From contig NZ_LR027880.1 in assembly GCF_900537995.1 (NCBI RefSeq), positions 2,054,001 through 2,118,000 on the forward strand: a stretch of 64,000 nucleotides of DNA, written 5' to 3'. Within the stretch, counting starts at the first letter, position 1; each line of letters starts with the position of its first letter. Under the pieces are notes generated by a model that was not told where the DNA came from, ran no database searches, and saw nothing but the letters and a program-made list of their open reading frames with translations. Below are positions 9,936 to 19,304 of this stretch, piece by piece. A program made the translations under genes and the position numbers. This DNA comes from Roseburia intestinalis L1-82. Lineage in GTDB: Bacteria; Bacillota; Clostridia; Lachnospirales; Lachnospiraceae.

Positions 9936-11219
9936 ATGGAACACAAAAATATTGTTGCCACCATTTACTTAAAAAATGGACAGGCAGTAAAAGGCATGGA
10001 TAATTTTGAACCAATGGGCTGGGACGTGATCAGTCTGGCACGTCTTTATAATGACAGCGGTATCGATAAAATCATCATTTTTGATCTCTCAGACGATGAC
10101 GAAGAACACGAGAAGAATATTCATACCATCAAAAATATCAACCGCAATGTCGAGATCAAAGTCTGCGCAGGTGGAAACATCAGCCGCTTTGAGGATGTCA
10201 AGAAGTTTATTTATGCCGGATGCCTGCAGGTTATTGTAAACGGTGCAAAATCAAACAGCATGGATATTGCAAGAGAGGCGAGCGACCGTTTTGGAAAAGA
10301 GCGCATCCTTGTTTCCGTGGCAAATGTTGATTTTGTATTCAAACATCAGGAGGAGATGCAGGAGCATTTTCACGAACTTCTGGTTTTAAACACCAGCGTT
10401 TTGACGGCAATCGAAAATATTACAGACGTTCCGTATGTCGTATATTTTGAGGAATGCGATTACGAGAAAATTATTGAGACCTTAAAACGCGAAAATGTAC
10501 GCGGAATTGCCGGATCTTTTATCAATGATCCTGAGACAGATATCATGGAAATGAAAGCACAGCTCTCTGCAGGCGGGATCAAGATGGATAATTTCGAACC
10601 GGCATTAAAATGGGCAGATTTAAAGAAAAATTCGGATGGCATGGTTCCGGTTATTGTGCAGGATTACCGCACGGATGAGGTTTTGATGCTTGCCTACATG
10701 AACGAAGAGGCTTTTGAAACGACGATCAATATCGGAAAGATGACCTATTACAGCAGAAGCCGCCAGGAGTTATGGATCAAAGGTATGACATCCGGACATA
10801 TCCAGTATGTAAAGTCACTGACCGCAGACTGTGATTATGATACGATCTTAGCGAAAGTATCACAGATCGGTGCAGCCTGTCACACCGGAAATGTCTCCTG
10901 TTTCTTTAATGAGATCGTCAAAAAGGAGTATATGGAGAAAAATCCGCTGAAAGTATTAGAGGATGTCTATGCGATTATTTTAGACCGCAAGGCAAACCCG
11001 AAAGAGGGGTCATACACGAACTATCTGTTTGACAAAGGACTCGATAAGATCTTAAAGAAGATCGGAGAAGAGGCATCAGAAATCATCATCGCAGCCAAAA
11101 ATCCGGATCCGGAAGATATCAAATATGAGATATCCGATTTCATGTATCATATGATGGTGCTGATGGCGGAAAAGGGAGTTACGTGGGAGGAGATCACACA
11201 GGAGCTTTCACAGAGGTAA
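9936..11219 (+). CDS. hisIE: HisIE with an N-terminal degenerate HisF/HisA-like domain
   Basis: A 427-residue three-part protein. Residues 1 to about 225 look like a HisF/HisA (beta-alpha)8 barrel: NGQAVKG, FDLSDDDEEHEKNI, VCAGGNISRFEDVKKFIYAGC, GIAGSFI. By eye, the position of the HisF catalytic Asp11 (normally DxKDGRVVKG) is Tyr in ATIYLKNGQAVKG, and the Asp130 position is Ala (LVSVANVDF), so this part is probably not an active synthase. Residues about 230-325 are phosphoribosyl-AMP cyclohydrolase (DCDYD, GAACHTGNVSC zinc ligands), and 335-427 phosphoribosyl-ATP pyrophosphatase (KKIGEEASEIIIAAKN). The two catalytic parts do steps 2 and 3 of histidine synthesis. Last gene of the operon; hisA, hisF, hisH and hisC are not in the window. 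Confidence 0.9.
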   Translation: MEHKNIVATIYLKNGQAVKGMDNFEPMGWDVISLARLYNDSGIDKIIIFDLSDDDEEHEKNIHTIKNINRNVEIKVCAGGNISRFEDVKKFIYAGCLQVIVNGAKSNSMDIAREASDRFGKERILVSVANVDFVFKHQEEMQEHFHELLVLNTSVLTAIENITDVPYVVYFEECDYEKIIETLKRENVRGIAGSFINDPETDIMEMKAQLSAGGIKMDNFEPALKWADLKKNSDGMVPVIVQDYRTDEVLMLAYMNEEAFETTINIGKMTYYSRSRQELWIKGMTSGHIQYVKSLTADCDYDTILAKVSQIGAACHTGNVSCFFNEIVKKEYMEKNPLKVLEDVYAIILDRKANPKEGSYTNYLFDKGLDKILKKIGEEASEIIIAAKNPDPEDIKYEISDFMYHMMVLMAEKGVTWEEITQELSQR

Positions 11220-11225
11220 TATACG

Positions 11226-11264
11226 AAGGACATTTACAGGCAGAAATTACTTGTAAATGTCCTT
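11226..11264 (+). terminator. Terminator of the his operon
   Basis: A 13-bp perfect inverted repeat, AAGGACATTTACA at 11226-11238 and TGTAAATGTCCTT at 11252-11264, starts 7 nt after the hisIE stop. A short T-tract overlaps the end of the right arm. Confidence 0.75.
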
Positions 11265-11311
11265 TTGCAGGTTCGTCATGAATAACAAATATTTATGAAA
11301 GAGAGATTACA

Positions 11312-12628
11312 ATGATACCATTAAAAATAGAAACACTGTTAAAAGGCCGCGTGGTTGAACATGATCGGGTAGAATATAAAACAGGATGGAACCCAAATGA
11401 TATCATTCATTCTATTTGTGCTTTTGCAAATGATTATGACAATACAAACGGTGGATATATTGTGATCGGTGTAAAAGAAGAAAATGGGATGCCGGTATTT
11501 CCTTTAGAAGGGGTACCAAAAGAGGATCTGGATTCCATCCAACAGGAAATTTTTCAGTATTGCAATCAGATCGTTCCAAGATATATTCCGAGAATGGAAA
11601 TCATTGATTATCAGAATTCCGGAATTTTTTTGATTTATCTTTGATGTTCTGCTGGTGACAGTGGTCCATATCAGGCGCCTAAAACTGTTTATCTGGAAAT
11701 TGATAATATCAGACGGGGATATCTGGAAGATTTTATTAAGAAAAGCAATAGCAGCCTGATCGAAGAAATCAATAACAGTACGCTCGAAGAATTACTCCTT
11801 GCCGAAGAAGTCGCCGATGAGACAGATACAGAATTGGATATTAGAAATATCGGGGTTTTAATGTTTGCAGAACATCCGGAAAAATTTATCCCAGGATCAT
11901 ACATTGAGTTAATCCGGTTTAATACAAAAGAAGCAGAGGCATCCGATGATTTTATTGAAAAAACCTTTACAGGTCCTATCTGGAAACAGGTTCAGGATGC
12001 ATTAGATTACATTAACACAAATGTTATTGAAGAAAAAGTTGTAAAACTTCAGGGGCAGGCGGAATCAGAACGATTTTTTCATAAATCATATCGTGAACAG
12101 GAACCTGTTGAAATCCGGATTTACGTCGACAGTATCCAGATACTCAATTATCCGGGATTGGCAAAATGGATTAATCTTGAGCGATTTGCCGAAGGCAGGA
12201 TCAAAGGCAGAAAATACAGGAACAGACGGATTGGAGAATTATTTAAAGAAATTGATTTGTCAGAGAAAAAAGGCACAGGTATTCCCAAAATATTACGTGA
12301 ACTTAAGAAAAATGGTTCTCCTGGACCGGAATTTGATATGGATGATGACAGAACATATTTGAATACAATTATTCATATCCGCGATGGATTTGATAAAAAT
12401 GAGATTATGTCCGAATCAATGTCCGAATCAATGTCCGAATTAGAAATTGCCAGAATACAGGTAATATTACAATATCTGACTGTTCATGATACCATTAACA
12501 GTGCAAAAGCGGCTGAATTACTGGATGTAGAGAAAAAGACCGCAAGCCGGCTGTTGTCAAAAGCTGAAAAAGTAGAAGTTCTGATCAGCAAAGGCAAAAC
12601 GAAAGATAAAGTTTATATGAAAAAATAA
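11312..12628 (+). pseudogene. AlbA_2/Schlafen-type ATP-binding protein interrupted by an in-frame TGA
   Basis: Two open stretches, 11312-11641 and 11645-12628, share one frame and are separated only by TGA at 11642-11644. Together they make a normal protein of about 438 residues: an AlbA_2 DNA-binding domain (VEYKTGWNPNDIIHSICAFAN, GGYIVIGVKEENG), a GHKL-like ATP-binding half (SEKKGTGIPKILRELKKNG) and a C-terminal winged helix. The family usually has a Trp-Cys-(Pro/Ser)-Ala-Gly-Asp segment at this place, so TGA most simply replaced TGG by a G-to-A change. Homologues are described as putative transcriptional regulators; the target is unknown. A weak GAGAG site precedes ATG 11312. Sequencing error is possible but would have to be a substitution. 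Confidence 0.75.
12407..12442 (+). repeat. Three 12-bp tandem units encoding Met-Ser-Glu-Ser
   Basis: ATGTCCGAATCA occurs twice in a row and a third time with the last codon changed to TTA. It lies in the linker between the ATPase half and the winged helix of the interrupted gene at 11312-12628. The unit is a multiple of three, so copy changes keep the frame. Confidence 0.85.
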
Positions 12629-12674
12629 TTTGGGTATATCAGATAAAATCCTGAAAATGAAAATTGGAGACTCC

Positions 12675-13748
12675 ATGTTTGAAAAAATAAAACAACTTAT
12701 GACTGGTAATCTGTCAAAAGGCGGCAGGCAGGTCTACATCGATGATCTGCGCGTCATAGCGACCGTATTTGTGATCGGGGTGCATACAGTCTCACTGGCT
12801 GCCACGATGACAGAATACGGAAGCATCCCATTCCGGGTGCTTACCATCTTTAATTTTATATTTTTGTCCTGCAACCTGCTTTTTGTCATGTTAAGCGGAG
12901 CATTATTGCTCCCGGTAAAAAATGAATCGATCGGCAATTTTTTCCGGAAACGTTTCACAAAAGTTGCAATTCCGCTGGTTGTCTATTACATTCTGTATAT
13001 CGTGGCAAAGGAAGGGCTTGTCTGGCTGAGACCGGACCACTGGATTCTGATGTTGAGGCGTATTTTAACGGGGGCTCCAATGGAGGCACCTCATTTCTGG
13101 CTGGTCTATGTGATCATCTGGCTGTATGTACTGACGCCGTTTATGCGGTATATTGTACATAATATTCCCGATACCGTATTGTCGGGTGTGATAGGGGTCG
13201 TATTTGCAATTTGTGCATTGGACACCTATCTACCACTTTACGGAATCAACTCTGTGTTTGGCATTGTGGTGGATTCTTATGCGGGCACTTTTTTACTTGG
13301 ATATTTTCTTTCTGAAAAATGCAGCAGAAAGGTAGAAAATTTTTTCATGTTTACAGGATTTCTATCATTTATTGAAACCTGTATGTGGATCTGGAACGGA
13401 AATGATTATGTCAATTATATTTATCAGAATTCGCCCACAATGATGTGTTTTACGGCAGCTATCTTTTTGTTGGTAAAGCGCCTTGCGTCCCAAAAAACAA
13501 AAAGCAGTTTCTTTGTGCAGTGGATCAGCCGGTACAGTTATTCTATTCTGCTGATCCACTGGGGCGTACTTCATTTTGTGGTCAAACAGAAACTGCATGT
13601 CAATGTGCTCGGCGGTGGCATTGTCGGCGGCTGTATTGTGATGATGGTACTGACTCTTTTTATCTCAGCAATCGGTGCAATGATCCTTGACAATACGCTG
13701 CTGAAATGGCTCCAGAAACCTTTTACAAAAAAGCAGAGACAGAAATAA
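12675..13748 (+). CDS. Acyltransferase family 3 membrane protein
   Basis: A 357-residue polytopic membrane protein with about ten hydrophobic segments and the acyltransferase-3 signature at the start (YIDDLRVIATVFVIGVHT, where the Arg and His are the usual family positions). Such proteins move acetyl or other acyl groups onto peptidoglycan, lipids or surface sugars. The late segment YSYSILLIHWGVLHF is also typical. GGAGA lies 5 nt before ATG 12675; a TTG-started extension to 12630 has no site. No neighbouring sugar genes indicate the acceptor. Confidence 0.85.
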   Translation: MFEKIKQLMTGNLSKGGRQVYIDDLRVIATVFVIGVHTVSLAATMTEYGSIPFRVLTIFNFIFLSCNLLFVMLSGALLLPVKNESIGNFFRKRFTKVAIPLVVYYILYIVAKEGLVWLRPDHWILMLRRILTGAPMEAPHFWLVYVIIWLYVLTPFMRYIVHNIPDTVLSGVIGVVFAICALDTYLPLYGINSVFGIVVDSYAGTFLLGYFLSEKCSRKVENFFMFTGFLSFIETCMWIWNGNDYVNYIYQNSPTMMCFTAAIFLLVKRLASQKTKSSFFVQWISRYSYSILLIHWGVLHFVVKQKLHVNVLGGGIVGGCIVMMVLTLFISAIGAMILDNTLLKWLQKPFTKKQRQK

Positions 13749-13944
13749 AAATACAAGGTATGAATTTGTCCATAGATTCATAAAATGATATCAAAAATCA
13801 GAATAAAAAAACGATGTTTACTTAAAAACGGTCACTGGTATACATAATATTTTTATGGTAAACCAGTGCCGGGACACAGAACTGCTGTATGAAATCAGTC
13901 ATATAATTTTATGCAGATGGACTGGCACAGAAATGGAGTGTTCT

Positions 13945-14244
13945 ATGGACAGACAGACAGTCGAACGGCGCAGGGAATATGTGCAGAATATCCGCAATTC
14001 TTTTTATGAGGAAAACGGGATGCAGAAGAGAGAGACCAGAGAGGTGGATGATTCTGCACCGGAAATGGGGCTTGCGGCAGCACTGAAACTGCGCATTTTT
14101 TTATCTGTATGTATATTTGCAGCTTTTTTAGGCTGCATGTATACCCATACGGATTTGTGTGGTTACAGCACGCAGACGATCACAGAAATGATCTGTGATA
14201 ATCATTATTATACAAATCTGAAAAATTATGTTATGATACATTGA
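13945..14244 (+). CDS. Small single-pass membrane protein, unknown function
   Basis: A 99-residue product with a charged N-terminal half (MDRQTVERRREYVQNIRNSF) and one hydrophobic segment (IFLSVCIFAAFLGCMYT, about residues 51-67), followed by a short outer tail. GGAG at 13935-13938 selects ATG 13945; the frame is open further back to 13855 without a site. I recognise no family. Coding is supported by the ribosome binding site and the sensible topology, not by homology. Confidence 0.55.
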   Translation: MDRQTVERRREYVQNIRNSFYEENGMQKRETREVDDSAPEMGLAAALKLRIFLSVCIFAAFLGCMYTHTDLCGYSTQTITEMICDNHYYTNLKNYVMIH

Positions 14245-14254
14245 GCGCAAGTGA

Positions 14255-14277
14255 GTCAACATACATGTATGATTGAC
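14255..14277. promoter_or_regulatory. Palindrome upstream of the B12-binding radical SAM gene
   Basis: GTCAA and TTGAC flank the perfect 10-bp palindrome ATACATGTAT, with one and two unpaired bases. It lies 50 nt before the next start codon, at a place suited to an operator or a small hairpin. No regulator is known. Confidence 0.35.
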
Positions 14278-14326
14278 GAACGGCGAAATTTGAGCGCGAA
14301 AGAAGAAATGGAAAGGATTTTTTTAA

Positions 14327-16189
14327 ATGACAAAATTAGCTTTATCCGATGAGATACTGATGAAGATTGATAAACCGGCGCGCTATATCGGTAACGAGTT
14401 AAACAGCGTGGTAAAAGAGAAAGATACGGTTGATATCCGATTTGTGATGTGTTTCCCGGATGTTTATGAGATTGGAATGTCACATCTTGGTATTCAGATT
14501 TTATACGATATGTTAAATAAAAGAGAGGACGTCTGGTGTGAGCGCGTCTATTCCCCATGGCCGGATCTGCATGCAATTTTAAAAGAAGAGAATATCCCGT
14601 TATTTTCTTTAGAGTCGCAACAGCCGGTAAAGGATGCGGATTTCTTGGGAATTACGATACAGTACGAGATGTGTTATACCAATATCTTACAGATCTTAGA
14701 TCTAAGCCAGATTCCAATCGAGGCAGCAGACAGGACGGAAAATGATCCGATCTTAATTGGCGGAGGTCCATGTACCTATAACCCGGAACCGATTGCGGAA
14801 TTTTTTGATCTGTTTTATATGGGAGAAGGCGAAATTTCCTATGATGCACTGCTGGATCTGTACAAAAAAATGAAGCAGGAAGGAGCTTCGCGCAAGGATT
14901 TTTTACATGAGGCCGCAAAGATTCCTGGTATTTATGTACCATCTTTATATGAAGTAAGCTATAAAGAGGATGGAACGATCGCCGGATTTGAACCGGTGTA
15001 TGAGGATGTGCCACGCACGGTCACAAAACAGATTGTTACAGATATGACGCAGGCAGTTTATCCGGAAAAACCGATTGTACCATTTATCAAGGCGACACAG
15101 GACCGCGTGGTTCTTGAGATCCAGCGAGGCTGTATCCGTGGCTGCCGTTTCTGCCAGGCGGGTATGGTCTACCGTCCGACACGTGAAAAAGATGTGGAAC
15201 GTTTAAAAAAACTTGCGTACCAGATGTTAAAGTCAACCGGACATGAAGAGATCTCTTTAAGCTCTTTAAGTTCTTCCGATTACTCACAGTTACAGGAACT
15301 TGTGACATTTTTAATTGAGGAATTTAAGGGAAAAGGTGTCAATATTTCTCTTCCATCTCTGCGTATCGATGCATTTTCCTTAGATGTTATGGGAAAAGTG
15401 CAGGATATCAAGAAAAGCAGTCTGACCTTTGCACCGGAGGCTGGTTCCCAGCGTCTCAGGGATGTTATCAATAAAGGTCTTACAAAAGAGGTTATCTTAG
15501 AAGGTGCCGGAATGGCATTTGAAGGTGGCTGGAATAAGGTAAAGCTTTACTTTATGTTAGGGCTTCCGACCGAGACAGAAGAGGATATGAAGGCGATCCC
15601 GGAACTGGCAAACGATATTGCGGTACGTTATTATGAGATTCCAAAAGATCAGCGGAATGGGAAATGCCAGATCACAATTTCAACATCGTTTTTTGTGCCA
15701 AAGCCTTTTACACCGTTCCAGTGGGCATCCATGCATGACCCGGAGGACTATATTGCGCGTGCGAAAGTTGTCAATGACACGGTAAAAGAGCAGTTAAACC
15801 GTAAAAGCATCAAATACAACTGGCATGAAGCTGATGTGACGGTGTTAGAGGGTGTATTAGCACGCGGTGACCGCAAGGTCGGAAATGTGATCCGCACGGT
15901 TTATGAGCGTGGCGGCATATTTGATGCGTGGTCCGAATATTTTGATTACCAGAGATGGTTGGATGCATTTGCGGAATGTGGCGTGGATATGGATTTTTAC
16001 ACCAAAAGAGAGCGCTCACTTGATGAAGTATTTCCATGGGATTTCATTGATACCGGCGTGACGAAAGAATTCTTAAAACGCGAATGGCAAAATGCCATGG
16101 AAGAGAATGTGACTCCAAACTGCAGGATGCGCTGCTCCGGATGTGGTGCCGCCCAGTTTAAAACAGGGGTATGTATGGCAGAGCGTTAA
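14327..16189 (+). CDS. B12-binding-domain radical SAM protein (TIGR03960-like)
   Basis: A 620-residue protein. The N-terminal part (residues 20-200, with DVYEIGMSHLGIQILYDMLN) is a cobalamin-binding-type domain, and the radical SAM cluster motif CIRGCRFCQAG sits near residue 265. A C-terminal Cys group, CRMRCSGCGA, ends the protein. It precedes a gene for the partner domain (16260-16985) that in many Clostridia is either separate or fused, so both probably act on one substrate. The pair is widely conserved next to RNase E/G and the L21 operon, but no reaction is established. Confidence 0.85.
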   Translation: MTKLALSDEILMKIDKPARYIGNELNSVVKEKDTVDIRFVMCFPDVYEIGMSHLGIQILYDMLNKREDVWCERVYSPWPDLHAILKEENIPLFSLESQQPVKDADFLGITIQYEMCYTNILQILDLSQIPIEAADRTENDPILIGGGPCTYNPEPIAEFFDLFYMGEGEISYDALLDLYKKMKQEGASRKDFLHEAAKIPGIYVPSLYEVSYKEDGTIAGFEPVYEDVPRTVTKQIVTDMTQAVYPEKPIVPFIKATQDRVVLEIQRGCIRGCRFCQAGMVYRPTREKDVERLKKLAYQMLKSTGHEEISLSSLSSSDYSQLQELVTFLIEEFKGKGVNISLPSLRIDAFSLDVMGKVQDIKKSSLTFAPEAGSQRLRDVINKGLTKEVILEGAGMAFEGGWNKVKLYFMLGLPTETEEDMKAIPELANDIAVRYYEIPKDQRNGKCQITISTSFFVPKPFTPFQWASMHDPEDYIARAKVVNDTVKEQLNRKSIKYNWHEADVTVLEGVLARGDRKVGNVIRTVYERGGIFDAWSEYFDYQRWLDAFAECGVDMDFYTKRERSLDEVFPWDFIDTGVTKEFLKREWQNAMEENVTPNCRMRCSGCGAAQFKTGVCMAER

Positions 16190-16259
16190 AAAAGATATTT
16201 AACGTTTTACATGAGATACTTAATGTGAAAGAAGAAAGGGTTAATGTAAGGTTGACATT

Positions 16260-16985
16260 ATGATAAAGATAAGGATTAAATTCCGTAAATACGGTGTGAT
16301 GCGTTTTATCGGACATCTGGATATTATGCGTTATTTTCAGAAGGCAATGCGCAGGGCAGAAATTGATATCTGCTACTCGGAAGGCTTTTCCCCGCACCAG
16401 ATCATGTCTTTTGCGGCACCGCTTGGTGTCGGAATCACCAGTGATGGAGAGTATCTTGATATTGAAGTAAATTCTACCAGATCAAGCGAAGCGTCTATTA
16501 AGGCACTGAATGATACCATGGTGGAAGGTGTGGAAGTCACAGAGTATGTAAAGCTGCCGGACAATGCAAAAACAGCAATGTCCATGGTTGCAGCGGCGGA
16601 CTATGACCTTTTCTTTAAAGAAGGGTATGAACCGGCTGCAGACGTTAGAACTTTTGCAGATGGCATCCGTCAGTATTTTACGGAAAAAGAAGAATTTCTG
16701 ATCACAAAACAGACGAAAAAAAGCGAAAAAGTCATGGATTTAAAGCAGCTTGTATATGCATTTGATGTGTCAGAAAGAGACGGCAGACCGGTATTTTATT
16801 TAAAAGTATCCACAGGAAGTACGGATAACCTAAAGCCGGAACTTGTACTAGAAGCAATGTTTCAGGCAATGGGATATACTTATGACCAGAATACGATCCA
16901 GATTCACCGCAGGGATGTCTATGCCATGGATCCGGCAGGAGATGGATTTATTTCCCTTGGGAAAATGGGGGAAGTGATCGGGTAA
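16260..16985 (+). CDS. Radical-SAM-associated protein (TIGR03936, DUF2344)
   Basis: A 241-residue protein starting IRIKFRKYGVMRFIGHLDIMRYFQKAMRRAEI, a strong signature of the DUF2344 family that accompanies the upstream radical SAM protein. YSEGFSPHQIMSFAAPLGVGITSDGEYLDIE is also characteristic. The stop is followed after one base by the ATG of the RNase E/G gene, so translation is probably coupled. Function unknown; context suggests tRNA or rRNA modification. Confidence 0.85.
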   Translation: MIKIRIKFRKYGVMRFIGHLDIMRYFQKAMRRAEIDICYSEGFSPHQIMSFAAPLGVGITSDGEYLDIEVNSTRSSEASIKALNDTMVEGVEVTEYVKLPDNAKTAMSMVAAADYDLFFKEGYEPAADVRTFADGIRQYFTEKEEFLITKQTKKSEKVMDLKQLVYAFDVSERDGRPVFYLKVSTGSTDNLKPELVLEAMFQAMGYTYDQNTIQIHRRDVYAMDPAGDGFISLGKMGEVIG

Positions 16986-16986
16986 T

Positions 16987-18243
16987 ATGAACCGTTTTAT
17001 TATTACAACAACAGAAATCGAAAAAAAAGAATACCGCATTGCGGCACTCTGTGATGCCAGACAAAAACTGATCGAAGTGACCACGGAATCCATGACCGGG
17101 ACATCTGTGCTTGGAAATATTTATATAGGCAGGGTAGAAAATGTTGTAAAAAATCTGAATGCTGCCTTTGTCTGCATCGCACCGGGACAGAACTGTTACC
17201 TGCCGCTGCAGGAACTGAAAAATCCTATTTTTACCAAAAAACAATCAGAAAAAAAAGCAATTTGTGCAGGGGATGAACTTTTAGTTCAGGTGGTAAAAGA
17301 AGCATTAAAGACGAAGGATCCTTCCGTAAGTACGAACCTTACGTTTACCGGAAAATATGTGATCCTTACGACTGGAAAACGAAAAATCGGTGCATCTTCC
17401 AAGCTGCCAAAAGAGAAAAGAGAAAAACTGTTAAAGATCGTAGAAGATTTTCTTTCAGGCAAAGAACAGATTCCATATGGTGTGGTCGTCCGTACCAATG
17501 CTGCGCAGGCATCAAAAGAGGAACTGCTTTTGGAATTGGCACAGCTTGAGGCAGAAGTTCAAAAAATCATCTCAGGCGCAAAATATTTGATCCGCTATTC
17601 TCTGGTACATAAAGAGGAACAGCCGTGGCAGAAGATGTTAAACGGACTTTATGAAACAGAACTGGGGGAAGTGGTGACGGATGACAGAGAAATCTTTGAG
17701 ACAATCTGTAACATGTATGGTGTCGGTGCAAAACAGCTTGTAACCGGGGGCAGTGTGAGATCCAGGGTAGATGAAATACTCACCGGACATGGTCTTAAAA
17801 TCCGCTATTATGAAGATGAAATGGTTTCATTATCTGCACTTAGCGGGATCACATCACAGCTTCACGATGCATTGAGGGAGAGAGTATGGTTAAAGTCAGG
17901 TGCATACCTTATTATCCAGCCGACGGAAGCTCTGACGGTAATTGATGTAAATACCGGAAAAAACATTGCCAAAAAGGAAATGCAGGAAAACTTCCTTAAA
18001 GTAAATATCGAAGCTGCAGAAGAAATTGCAAGACAGTTAAGGCTGCGCAATATTTCAGGGATTGTCATTGTTGATTTTATCAATCTGGAAGCAAAGTCGG
18101 CAGAGAGTGAACTTTTAAATGTTTTTGGAGCGGCACTGAAAAAAGATCCGGTACCAACGCAGATCGTTGAGATGACAAAACTCGGTCTTGTTGAGGTCAC
18201 GCGGAAGAAAATCAAAAAATCACTGCGGGAGAGTTTGTCCTGA
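16987..18243 (+). CDS. rng: Ribonuclease E/G family protein, short form
   Basis: A 418-residue member with the S1 domain near the N-terminus (GNIYIGRVENVVKNLNAAFV) and the catalytic DNase-I-like domain carrying the two metal-binding Asp residues in TVIDVNTGKN and IVIVDFINLE. It cuts single-stranded RNA in rRNA maturation and mRNA decay. The protein ends at MTKLGLVEVTRKKIKKSLRESLS; the CPxC zinc-link and C-terminal small domain of E. coli RNase G are absent. It begins one base after the DUF2344 stop. Confidence 0.88.
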   Translation: MNRFIITTTEIEKKEYRIAALCDARQKLIEVTTESMTGTSVLGNIYIGRVENVVKNLNAAFVCIAPGQNCYLPLQELKNPIFTKKQSEKKAICAGDELLVQVVKEALKTKDPSVSTNLTFTGKYVILTTGKRKIGASSKLPKEKREKLLKIVEDFLSGKEQIPYGVVVRTNAAQASKEELLLELAQLEAEVQKIISGAKYLIRYSLVHKEEQPWQKMLNGLYETELGEVVTDDREIFETICNMYGVGAKQLVTGGSVRSRVDEILTGHGLKIRYYEDEMVSLSALSGITSQLHDALRERVWLKSGAYLIIQPTEALTVIDVNTGKNIAKKEMQENFLKVNIEAAEEIARQLRLRNISGIVIVDFINLEAKSAESELLNVFGAALKKDPVPTQIVEMTKLGLVEVTRKKIKKSLRESLS

Positions 18244-18310
18244 CACAATCTGGAACATTTTACGGACATTTGAGTATCATCAAAATTAAGAAAGTATAGA
18301 GAGAATAAAA

Positions 18311-19144
18311 ATGAATTTAAGTTTTATTGAGATTTTAAAAGTAATTTTTCTTGGAATCGTGGAGGGAATCACGGAATGGCTCCCGATCAGCAGCACCGGA
18401 CACATGCTTTTAGTGGACGAATTTTTACAGCTAAACGCAAGTGATTCCTTTAAGGAAATGTTTTTTATTATCATTCAGCTTGGTGCGATCCTTGCGGTTG
18501 TAGTCCTCTACTGGAACCGGATGTTTCCGTTCCAGTTTAAGGATAAGGCGAAGCCTGTGATAAGAAAAGATATTTTTTCTTTATGGTTTAAAGTAGTGGT
18601 AGCATGTATTCCGGGAGCGGCTGTCACAATATTATTTGACGATTATATCGAAGCACATCTTCACACACCGGTTGTGATTGCGATCGCTCTGATCTTTTAT
18701 GGTGTTGCCTTTATTCTGATTGAAAACTGGAATAAGACAAGAGAGCCAAAGATCAAAACACTTGCGGATATTTCCTACCAGACTGCATTTATGATCGGAT
18801 TGTTTCAGGTTCTTTCCATCATTCCTGGAACTTCACGTTCCGGTGCAACGATCATAGGTGGACTGATCATAGGTGTCTCCCGTGTAGCTGTTGCGGAGTT
18901 CACGTTCTACCTTGCAGTTCCGGTTATGCTCGGCATGAGCCTCTTAAAACTCTTGAAATTTGGATTTGCATTTACCGGGGCAGAGTTTGTGATCCTGGGA
19001 GTTGGAACAGTGGTTGCGTTTCTTGTCTCCATTGTTGTCATCCACTTTTTGATGTCCTATATCCGGAAACATGACTTTAAGGTATTTGGATGGTACCGTA
19101 TCGTGCTTGGAGCGCTGGTGCTGGTTTATTTTGCTTTCAGATAA
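18311..19144 (+). CDS. uppP: Undecaprenyl-diphosphatase UppP (BacA)
   Basis: A 277-residue polytopic membrane protein with both family motifs: [17 protein letters not shown] near the N-terminus and [10 protein letters not shown] near residue 175. It dephosphorylates undecaprenyl diphosphate so that the lipid carrier of cell wall precursors can be reused, and gives bacitracin tolerance. Family-typical length. It is followed by the promoter of the L21 operon. Confidence 0.93.
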   Translation: MNLSFIEILKVIFLGIVEGITEWLPISSTGHMLLVDEFLQLNASDSFKEMFFIIIQLGAILAVVVLYWNRMFPFQFKDKAKPVIRKDIFSLWFKVVVACIPGAAVTILFDDYIEAHLHTPVVIAIALIFYGVAFILIENWNKTREPKIKTLADISYQTAFMIGLFQVLSIIPGTSRSGATIIGGLIIGVSRVAVAEFTFYLAVPVMLGMSLLKLLKFGFAFTGAEFVILGVGTVVAFLVSIVVIHFLMSYIRKHDFKVFGWYRIVLGALVLVYFAFR

Positions 19145-19172
19145 AAATATTTTATAAATTTGTAAAAAATGG

Positions 19173-19201
19173 TTGACGTAACAAAAAATATATGCTAAAG
19201 T
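19173..19201 (+). promoter_or_regulatory. Promoter of the rplU operon
   Basis: TTGACG at 19173-19178 and TAAAGT at 19196-19201 are separated by 17 nt. The -35 box is near consensus and the -10 box moderate. It gives a leader of about 97 nt. Confidence 0.6.
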
Positions 19202-19207
19202 AACGAA

Positions 19208-19304
19208 GTATGCCGCACAGTGAGGTCTGAAAGTCCGTCTATACTGTATCAATCACAGATAGAAGGCACCATAACTGGCGAGTAATGATAATAGGAGGTG
19301 CCAT
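19208..19304 (+). promoter_or_regulatory. L21 leader with sequestered ribosome binding site
   Basis: GGCACC at 19265-19270 can pair with GGTGCC at 19297-19302. The second strand overlaps the rplU ribosome binding site (AGGAGG, 19293-19298), so folding would hide it. Leaders of rplU-prp-rpmA transcripts in Firmicutes are known structured RNAs with presumed autoregulation; the role here is by analogy. Confidence 0.55.

Noticed and set aside
11642..11644. TGA in the AlbA-type gene as selenocysteine or programmed readthrough
   Set aside because: The family has Trp, not Cys, at this place, there is no selenium-insertion hairpin that I can see just after it, and no selenoprotein genes are nearby.
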